A stretch of DNA of 40,483 nucleotides, from contig NZ_GG667524.1 in NCBI RefSeq assembly GCF_000159135.1, forward strand, positions 22,423 to 62,905, read 5' to 3'. This document shows, piece after piece, positions 36,001 to 40,483 of the stretch (its first letter is position 1; each line of letters starts with the position of its first letter). The notes under the pieces are model-generated. The model saw only the letters and a list, made by a program, of their open reading frames with translations, made no database searches and was not told where the DNA came from. This stretch comes from Corynebacterium striatum ATCC 6940 (lineage in GTDB: Bacteria; Actinomycetota; Actinomycetes; Mycobacteriales; Mycobacteriaceae). Made by a program: the position numbers and the translations under genes.

Positions 36001-39000
36001 GCATCGGCGATGACCGCGAACACGGCTGGCCAGGCCTTGCCCACGAGGACGTCTGGGGCCACGTGTGCGCCCTCGGCAACGTCTGCGGAAAGGGCGTCGG
36101 CAGGCGCATAGCCCGCGGTGACGTTTTCATAGTCTGCGGAATCCGCGGCGCTGAGCTCGCCGGACCAGATGGCGGTGCCACCGGTTACCTCCGGCAGGGT
36201 GCCGCCGGCAGCGACGCGAGCCAGCTCGCGCATGGACTCAGCGGCATCGGCCTCGGTGATAAGCGGCGAGGCGCCCGGAATCTGCGGTGGGGTGATGCGC
36301 AGGCGCAGCTGCGCGCCTGCAATCGCGCCCCTGAGCGGGACGCTCAGCCAGTACTCGCCTTCGGCAAGCTTCTCAAAGCGGGAGCCGTTATCTTTGTTCT
36401 CGATCGACTCAGCCAGGAACTGGCCGGTGCCAAGCACGAGGCGAAGCGGGTTGAGCTGCTCGCGGCCTGCCCAATTGACCATTGGTGCCTTGAGAATTTT
36501 GTCGAAGTCCGAGTGCTCTGGTTTGTCTTGCACACCGGCCTGGGTCAACTCATCTGTTGCGGCCTGCTCGAAGCGGGCAAGCAGCTCAGCCACCGGCTCG
36601 TCAACGCGCTCAATGCCGCCGACTGCGGTGGTGCCTGGGATGATGCAGACTTGGTCGGCATCGTAGCGCTCGTCGTGGGCCTGCCACAGGGAGTCCTGGC
36701 GCCACAGACGGCGGACCTCCGCGTCGATGACGGGGACGAAGTTGGCGGGCTTGCCCTTCTGGTTGAGCAGCTGCAGGAACCACGCGGCGTCGCCTGGGTG
36801 GACGAGCTGGTCGACGGCGGCGCTGCCCAAGAGCTCGCGCAGCTGCATGACTGCCTGCTCCGGGTTCTCGCGCTCTGCGGTGACCTGAAGTTCGATCTCG
36901 CCGTGGTCCGCCGGGTTGAGGCGGGCCTCGGTGCGCTCCACCATTGCGACGAAGCGCTGGAACCAGGATTCGTCGACCCACTGCCCCATGTAGGAAAGTT
37001 CAAGGTAGCGCTCGAGCCACTGCGCGTAGGTCATAGAGTCAAGGTCACCGAAGTAAGGCTTGCAGGTCTTGCCGATGGCCTCGATGATCTCGTCACGACG
37101 TGCGGCCACGGCCTCAGCGTCGCCCGCGACCTCGTCGAGCAGGCGCCCGGCGCGTGCGAAGGAGTTGTCGATCTCGTGGATGTCCGCGCCCAGCTGGGAC
37201 AGTCCGGAGGTCACGGAGCCGCCGAAGTCCTGGGCTGCAGCGCCCACGCCGGCCCAGCCGCCGTTCTGGACGGTCGGCTGCGCGGCCACGAGTGCGCGCT
37301 TCACGGATTCGGAAGCGGTGGATTCCTTGGTCGCCATGGCGGCGGTGCCCACCATAATGGCGTCGACAGGCGCATCCGGCAGCCCCTGCTTGTGTGCCCA
37401 GGTGCCCAGCAGGTACTGAACACCGCGGGCTGGGGTGCCGATACCGCCGCCGACGGCCAGCACCACGTTGTCGTGCTCGCGGATGCGGCCATAGGTGGCA
37501 GCGAGCAGCTCGTCGAGGTCCTCCCACGAGTGGTGGCCACCGGCGTGACCGCCTTCGATCTGCATGATGATAAGTCCTGGGGCCTGCTCAGCGATGCGCA
37601 GTACTTGGTCGATCTGCTTGATGGTGCCTGGCTTGAATGCGACCCACGGGAAGTTGTCCGCGTGCAGGGACTCTACGAGTTCCACTGCCTCTTCGAGCGG
37701 TGGGATACCAGCAGAGACAACCACGCCGTTGATGGGCGCACCGTTTGCGCGTGCCTTGGGGAGGGCGCGCTCGCCAGCGATCTGGCGGCGCCACTGCGAT
37801 GCGGAGAGATACATGGCGTTGAACTGTGCGTTCACGCCTGGCTCGAGGAGTTCCTCTAGCTTCTCCAAGTTGCGTGCCAGCAAGGCGTTAGTGGTCTGGC
37901 CACCGCCTGCGAGCTCTGCCCAGTGACCGGCGTTGGCTGCTGCAGCCACGATTTCTGAGTCGACGGTGGAAGGGGTCATGCCGGGCAGCATGACTGGCGA
38001 GTAGCCGGTTACCTCGGTGAACTTGGTGGAAAGGCGACCTGCGCGCAGGGTCGGGCGGAAGCACTCCCAGGACATGGGCAGGGCGGGTGCCTGGCCGGCG
38101 TCGAAAAGCTGCGACTGCCCGTGCGAACCGCACACCACCAAGGTGCCGATTCCTCGTCCTGCGACGATGTCTCGGGTCAGCGGCTCGACGCCGCCATCAG
38201 GGCCGCACTCGAAGATCCAGCGGGCGCCTGCCTCGATGGCCTCGGTGACGCGGGCTGGCCAATCGACGATGTCGGTGAGGACGGCGCGGGCGCCTTCTTC
38301 CACGAGCACGGGGTCAAGACCTGCGGTTTTGCCCCACTCGATGACCTGCGCAACGGCCTCTTCCATTGCCGGGTGGTGGTAGGCAGCCTGGATGTCGAGG
38401 TGGCTAAAGCGAGGTGCGAACGGGGCGCCGCCGCGCTGCTTGGATTCGACGAGCTTGACGTCCTTGGAGGCCGCCGCTTCGAGGCGGCCCTGAACTGCGG
38501 CTACCTCCGCCGGGGTACCGACGATGATGAACTTGTCGCGGCCATTGCGCAGGCCGATGCGACCGCCAGCCTTTTCAATCTGCTCTTGAGTGGCACCGGA
38601 GACTGCCACCATAGGAGAACCCTCAGCGTTGCGGACCAAACCGTGAGTGCGGGCTGTACGCGTGATAGCGGCACCGATGAGCTGCGCCAAGGCGATGACC
38701 TCGCCGGCTGCGGCGCGGCCGGTGGCAACAAACGTGCTCAAGGTGCCCTGGGAATGTCCAATGGCCGCGACCGCCTGCGAGACGTCGAGCCCCTGGGCAG
38801 CAAGCGCTTCAAGCACACCAACCTGGGCGGTGACGATGCCCGGGGTAGAGATAGCAGAATCCGCCAGGTTAATGCGCGGCGAGTTCGCTGCTGCTGCCCA
38901 CTCGAGCGGGGCAAAGCCGTGCGGGAAGGCGGCGGCGAGATCGTCTGCGAGTGGCTCGAGGATCTCTTCCGCCTGCTTCAGGTGCCCGGCAAGGCGGGTG

Positions 39001-39164
39001 CCTGCGCCTGCGGCGATAGATGCCTGCAGATTGGGAAGCCAGGCATAGCCCTGTCCTGAAAATGACAGCGCGAAGGGTTCGGCGGCTAGGCGGTTGACCA
39101 AGCGTTTGCCTGTGGAAAGCGGCTGGGTAATGGTCGTAGTTTCGGTACGCGGGGTGGTGCTCAC
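30036..39164 (-). CDS. fas: Type I fatty acid synthase
   Basis: One chain of about 3,042 residues carries the whole cytoplasmic fatty acid synthesis cycle. Domains in order (rough residues from GTG 39164): acetyltransferase with GHSQGT (Ser about 138); enoyl reductase from YSPVMLPGMTPSTVDSEIVA with EGGHAGGHH (about 400-900); dehydratase hotdog GDRNPIHVADLAAQ (about 1200); malonyl/palmitoyl transferase GFPGQGIQSQG and GHSVGEYNAL (about 1300-1400); ACP with GVSSRRNQLLLDLG (about 1790); ketoreductase AVVTGGSPNSIAAAV (about 2085) with YGEAKAALDAL; ketosynthase with active Cys in VAACATAAVS (about 2680), KHDTSTNANDPNE and LTGHAKGGAA. All catalytic motifs are present. GTG 39164 has AGGAG 11 nt upstream; the frame is open to 39236. 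FasA of C. glutamicum is about as long. Products feed membrane lipids and mycolate precursors. Confidence 0.96.
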   Translation of the reverse strand: MSTTPRTETTTITQPLSTGKRLVNRLAAEPFALSFSGQGYAWLPNLQASIAAGAGTRLAGHLKQAEEILEPLADDLAAAFPHGFAPLEWAAAANSPRINLADSAISTPGIVTAQVGVLEALAAQGLDVSQAVAAIGHSQGTLSTFVATGRAAAGEVIALAQLIGAAITRTARTHGLVRNAEGSPMVAVSGATQEQIEKAGGRIGLRNGRDKFIIVGTPAEVAAVQGRLEAAASKDVKLVESKQRGGAPFAPRFSHLDIQAAYHHPAMEEAVAQVIEWGKTAGLDPVLVEEGARAVLTDIVDWPARVTEAIEAGARWIFECGPDGGVEPLTRDIVAGRGIGTLVVCGSHGQSQLFDAGQAPALPMSWECFRPTLRAGRLSTKFTEVTGYSPVMLPGMTPSTVDSEIVAAAANAGHWAELAGGGQTTNALLARNLEKLEELLEPGVNAQFNAMYLSASQWRRQIAGERALPKARANGAPINGVVVSAGIPPLEEAVELVESLHADNFPWVAFKPGTIKQIDQVLRIAEQAPGLIIMQIEGGHAGGHHSWEDLDELLAATYGRIREHDNVVLAVGGGIGTPARGVQYLLGTWAHKQGLPDAPVDAIMVGTAAMATKESTASESVKRALVAAQPTVQNGGWAGVGAAAQDFGGSVTSGLSQLGADIHEIDNSFARAGRLLDEVAGDAEAVAARRDEIIEAIGKTCKPYFGDLDSMTYAQWLERYLELSYMGQWVDESWFQRFVAMVERTEARLNPADHGEIELQVTAERENPEQAVMQLRELLGSAAVDQLVHPGDAAWFLQLLNQKGKPANFVPVIDAEVRRLWRQDSLWQAHDERYDADQVCIIPGTTAVGGIERVDEPVAELLARFEQAATDELTQAGVQDKPEHSDFDKILKAPMVNWAGREQLNPLRLVLGTGQFLAESIENKDNGSRFEKLAEGEYWLSVPLRGAIAGAQLRLRITPPQIPGASPLITEADAAESMRELARVAAGGTLPEVTGGTAIWSGELSAADSADYENVTAGYAPADALSADVAEGAHVAPDVLVGKAWPAVFAVIADAVTEDGTNVVEGLLNLVHLEHNLELKSALPREAKLRITATAGEVRDTPVGRVVDVAVDIDTATDGASAAGADTAGTPVARLFERFAIQGRRGEQELGAADSVAGAASTTAEKPRSFRHEMTVTAPQSMHPFAVVTGDRNPIHVADLAAQLAGLKDGVIVHGMWTSALAQLAAAFDGAAVREWSATMQAPVLPGAQVTFVVERVGLDTRPGFGEVRAVTASVDGVPVLEARATVADKLTFYGFPGQGIQSQGMGMDAFAASSSARSVWERADKHTRSKLGFSILEIVRNNPQSVTVRGEEFTHPDGALFLTQFTQVAMATLGCAQIAEMQEAGVLDSGAYFAGHSVGEYNALAAYAQVLSLEAVVEIVYARGLTMHRLVERDAEGNSNYGLAALRPNKIGVSAKDVFPYVAEISAQTGEFLEIVNYNIAGVQYAVAGTRAGLNALRADAERRAPGARAFIQIPGIDVPFHSSHLLDGVPAFREHLDSLIPADIDLDILVGHYVPNLVARPFELTEEFVQAIDSVVDSDPVKAILSDFAGALENPVQLGRTLLIELLAWQFASPVRWIETQDLLLSEPGAIGGAGTPGLGVERFVEVGVGSSPTLANMLGQTLRLPQYAGHGIEVLNIERDRGVVFAEDAIARPEPEQTAAADAAAESGAEDGAESGATAASLVPETPAAAETATLVAPVPAPAAGGETPADKPLSAQFATEMLVAVWTKVRLDQMGPADTIELLVEGVSSRRNQLLLDLGVEFGLGAIDGAADAALSELKETVAGMAKGYKAFGPVLGGQVADALRRLTGPAGKKPGYVAERVTGAWGLGEGWADRVIAELVLGTREGASLRGGDLATLGTGAANVKELDSLIDAAVTVAGQREGISIAMPSAGGAAGGGVVDSAALDAYTAEMTDTLAETARTLLSKLGVAAPATEFSEVDENAALAELVSRELGSDWAKQVAPSFDADKAVLIDDRWASAREDLARVAAGELNAADVDVLGAGEAVARLAEHFGLPDHAQDAREDAASLTMSNDVAVVTGGSPNSIAAAVIGELLNEGATVVATTSRLNHDRVEFYKELYRTHAAGSAALWVVPANLSSFKDLDALVEWIANEQTATVGGKSKLVKPALVPTLLFPFAAPRVQGTLADAGAQAESQMRLLLWSVEKLIAGLSQLGADTHVGQRLHVVLPGSPNRGRFGGDGAYGEAKAALDALVTRWKAEPVWGERTSLVHAHIGWVRGTGLMGGNDPMVELVEAKGVETYSTEEMAIKLVDGGANADVREQAAQDPVTLDFTGGLGEADLNLPELAREAARRAEQTSASNGGVIQAPKTVQALPNPLSPLQWTTPDFSGVTQSLDDMVVIVGAGELGPLGSSRTRFEVELTGELSAAGVLELAWTMGLIEWDAQSAQWTVLETGEAIAEEDVYEQFHDQVMANIGVRRYHDDFGPHMPMVDNLAPELTTIYLEKPLTFTVDDEATAKSFVEEVEGATAHFDGEEWQVTRPAGSPVRVPRRVAMSRFVGGQVPTGFDPAVYGIPADMIDNLDRVALWNIVCTVEAFLSAGFSPAELLASVHPARVSSTQGTGMGGMASLRSLYVDKLLAQSRPNDILQEALPNVVAAHVMQSYVGGYGQMVHPVAACATAAVSVEEAMDKLRLHKADFVVAGGVDDLSIESITGFGDMAATAETAEMEAKGIDHKYFSRANDRRRGGFIESEGGGTLLLARGSFAAEQGLPVLGVVAFAESFADGAHTSIPAPGLGALSAARGGVDSRLAQALRAHGVTPDEVSIISKHDTSTNANDPNESDLHERIAAAMGRHNGNPMYVISQKTLTGHAKGGAAAFQMVGLTQVLREGILPPNRSLDCVDPVLAKHEHLVWLRHQLDLRGRDEYAPKAGLVTSLGFGHVSALVAIVHPGAFLAALAAAQDAEAVAQWQQQAHERERAGLRRIESAMRGGAVLYERPVDRNLGGTGDAVKEREAAVLLDDAARLRDGILETGQMLN

Positions 39165-39205
39165 TGTGGTTGCTGCTCCTATGCGAGTGCGGCCAGAATT
39201 GTTTC

Positions 39206-39226
39206 GTATCAGAAAGTCAGAGATAC
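39206..39226 (-). promoter_or_regulatory. Inverted repeat upstream of fas, candidate FasR operator
   Basis: GTATC (39206-39210) and GATAC (39222-39226) form an inverted repeat with an 11-nt spacer, about 45 nt upstream of the fas GTG. A TetR-type site in the fas promoter is expected; I cannot match this to a known FasR motif. Confidence 0.3.
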
Positions 39227-39311
39227 AGCATGCCACAAAATCATGAGGAAACCATCATCTTTTGACGGCGTGTGTGGATGCTGCCCGTAAATCACGGTGG
39301 CGAGAATGCGG

Positions 39312-39515
39312 CTAGAAATCACCCAAGAGCTGGGAAACTAGCTCTTCAGCACGCTTTAGTTCCACGCGTGATTGGCCCCGACGCACGCCATCCCCGGCGG
39401 GACCTTCGGGCTCTACTTCTGCATAAATCTCGCATGCACTCGCCGGAACCACAGGCGCACTACGGACAATCCCGCGCTGTTGCGTGTATTCATCAAAGAA
39501 CTTATCGATACTCAT
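39312..39515 (-). CDS. Small conserved hypothetical protein
   Basis: From ATG 39515 the product has 67 residues, with no signal peptide or membrane helix. It is acidic in the middle (CEIYAEVEPEGPAGDG) and ends with an amphipathic helix (SRVELKRAEELVSQLLGDF). I do not recognise a family. It is divergent from the HNH nuclease (37-nt gap) and lies about 150 nt upstream of fas on the same strand, so it may belong to the same regulatory unit. ATG 39554 and ATG 39551 further upstream are open but would overlap the start of the nuclease gene. The coding character of the frame is modest, so it remains a cautious call. Confidence 0.45.
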   Translation of the reverse strand: MSIDKFFDEYTQQRGIVRSAPVVPASACEIYAEVEPEGPAGDGVRRGQSRVELKRAEELVSQLLGDF

Positions 39516-39552
39516 TACCGGCGCCAGTCTAGCCGCTAAAATCATCCCCATC

Positions 39553-40365
39553 ATGGCAGCCCGCTCCCCTTTTCGCCCGTACTACGTAGTCGGCATCCTC
39601 AACCTCATCGTCGCAGCTCTCGTCATCTTTGGCGCAACCCTCGACACCCCGACTTCACCCTCCTCAGCGACTGCACCCACAACCACTGCAAACGGCAGTC
39701 CGGACAATGCGCCCAACAGCCCCACGGCACCGGCTCCAGCAACAGCTTCAGACGCAGCTCCGGCAGCCCCCGAACCCCCTGCGGCACCTGCACCAAATCC
39801 AGCATTAGAACAGCTCACCGCCCTGCCGGTTAAGGGCCGCGCGCCAAAGACTGGCTACGAACGTAAGCAGTTCGGGCAGGCATGGTCTGACGATGTCACC
39901 GTGGAATTTGGCCACAACGGCTGCGATACGCGAAACGACATTCTGCGCCGTGACCTCGTGGATATCACGCTCAAAGAAAACACTCATGACTGCGTGGTCC
40001 TGACAGGTACACTGCATGATCCCTATTCCGGCACTGATATCAGCTTCCAGCGCGGGCAAGGCACCTCCGAGTTGGTACAGATTGATCACATCGTGCCGCT
40101 TGCCGACGCCTGGCAAAAAGGCGCCCAAGAATGGTCACCGGAAAAGCGCCGCGACTTTGCCAACGACCCGCGCAACCTCCTCGCGGTCGACGGCCCACTT
40201 AACCAGCAGAAATCCGCAGGCGACGCAGCCACTTGGCTTCCACCAAGCAAGGAATACCGCTGCACCTACGCGCAGAAAATCATTGAAGTTAAAGCTACCT
40301 ACGGGCTGTGGGTAACACAGGCCGAATATGACGCGCTGGCTACCCAGCTAGCAACCTGCCCTTGA
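39553..40365 (+). CDS. Surface-anchored or secreted HNH (DUF1524) nuclease
   Basis: From ATG 39553 the 270-residue protein has a single N-terminal hydrophobic segment (about 9-30, PYYVVGILNLIVAALVIFG) that can act as signal or anchor. A Pro/Ala/Thr/Ser-rich linker of some 60 residues follows. The C-terminal domain (about 95-270) is the GmrSD-type HNH/DUF1524 fold: KGRAPKTGYERKQFG, FGHNGCDTRNDILRRDLVD, DPYSGTDISFQRG, QIDHIVPLADAWQKGA, FANDPRNLLAVDG, KSAGDAATWLPPSKEYRC. The QIDHIVPL His and the DPRNLLAVDG Asn are the HNH active-site residues. Cysteines in the domain suggest disulfides and an extracellular location. Secreted proteins of this type are common in corynebacteria and probably degrade DNA outside the cell, for nutrition or biofilm turnover. 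The role is inferred. Confidence 0.85.
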   Translation: MAARSPFRPYYVVGILNLIVAALVIFGATLDTPTSPSSATAPTTTANGSPDNAPNSPTAPAPATASDAAPAAPEPPAAPAPNPALEQLTALPVKGRAPKTGYERKQFGQAWSDDVTVEFGHNGCDTRNDILRRDLVDITLKENTHDCVVLTGTLHDPYSGTDISFQRGQGTSELVQIDHIVPLADAWQKGAQEWSPEKRRDFANDPRNLLAVDGPLNQQKSAGDAATWLPPSKEYRCTYAQKIIEVKATYGLWVTQAEYDALATQLATCP

Positions 40366-40483
40366 GCTACCCCCACTTTTTACCCGCCAAGAATCTGCAT
40401 ATTTTGCGCATAGTTTGACCCTAAAATAGAGCATACCTTTTAGACAATATGCCTGTATGTCACAGAAAACGTGAGCACCCAAG

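Noticed and set aside
35523..37859. Very long plus-strand open frame (778 codons) antisense to fas
   Set aside because: It mirrors the third-position GC bias of fas and shows no family motif; fas on the other strand has every catalytic motif.

Overview
The window comes from a Corynebacterium-type chromosome (Corynebacteriales, moderately high GC). It carries a single-chain type I fatty acid synthase of about 3,040 residues next to acpS and a FasR-like regulator, a mycolate-reductase-type SDR beside orn, a group II truncated haemoglobin, a phytoene synthase/desaturase pair, an L,D-transpeptidase lipoprotein and many genes whose -10 box sits 6-8 nt before the start codon (leaderless layout). 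From memory, the order glbO, Rv2474c-like, Rv2475c-like thioesterase, ettA, Rv2478c-like ssb, then cmrA, orn, DUF3618, bcp, acpS and fas follows Mycobacterium tuberculosis Rv2470-Rv2524. This is therefore mostly conserved core chromosome.

Layout. Positions 1-1800 are an accessory patch: a decayed IS3-family transposase, then a minus-strand pair encoding a secreted four-cysteine, Gly-rich protein and, 22 bp downstream, a 57-residue two-helix membrane protein. The pair looks like a bacteriocin with its immunity protein and is the best candidate here for an undescribed system. Positions 1820-6030 hold metB (-), then an MscS channel, glbO, a relic of alanine dehydrogenase and chrA. Positions 6056-9721 are a minus-strand block: Rv2474c-like protein, thioesterase, EttA and SSB. 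Positions 9934-13077 hold a CopD-CtaG fusion divergent from a LysR regulator. Positions 13186-17880 hold tRNA-Arg, a shrunken sulfatase-like protein, PspC, cmrA, an AGCS symporter, orn and tRNA-His.

Positions 17971-20459 are crtB-crtI, followed by a 17-bp perfect inverted repeat and a deletion-damaged LLM oxidoreductase. Positions 21369-25244 hold the L,D-transpeptidase, tRNA-Lys, a glutaminase-STAS fusion divergent from pncA, and a DUF3618 protein. Positions 25416-39164 are the fatty-acid locus: bcp, fasR, acpS and fas. A complete sugar-type ABC importer sits between fas and acpS, with acpS at the end of the importer operon. Positions 39312-40365 carry a small unknown gene and a surface HNH nuclease.

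Functional links. AcpS supplies the phosphopantetheine arm of Fas. Fas makes the acyl chains that become mycolates, and the last mycolate step is the reduction assigned to CmrA. FasR probably represses fas. Ldt crosslinks the peptidoglycan under the mycolate layer. Gene decay is visible at four places (IS3, ald, LLM, sulfatase-like). No CRISPR array, prophage or intact insertion sequence was seen.
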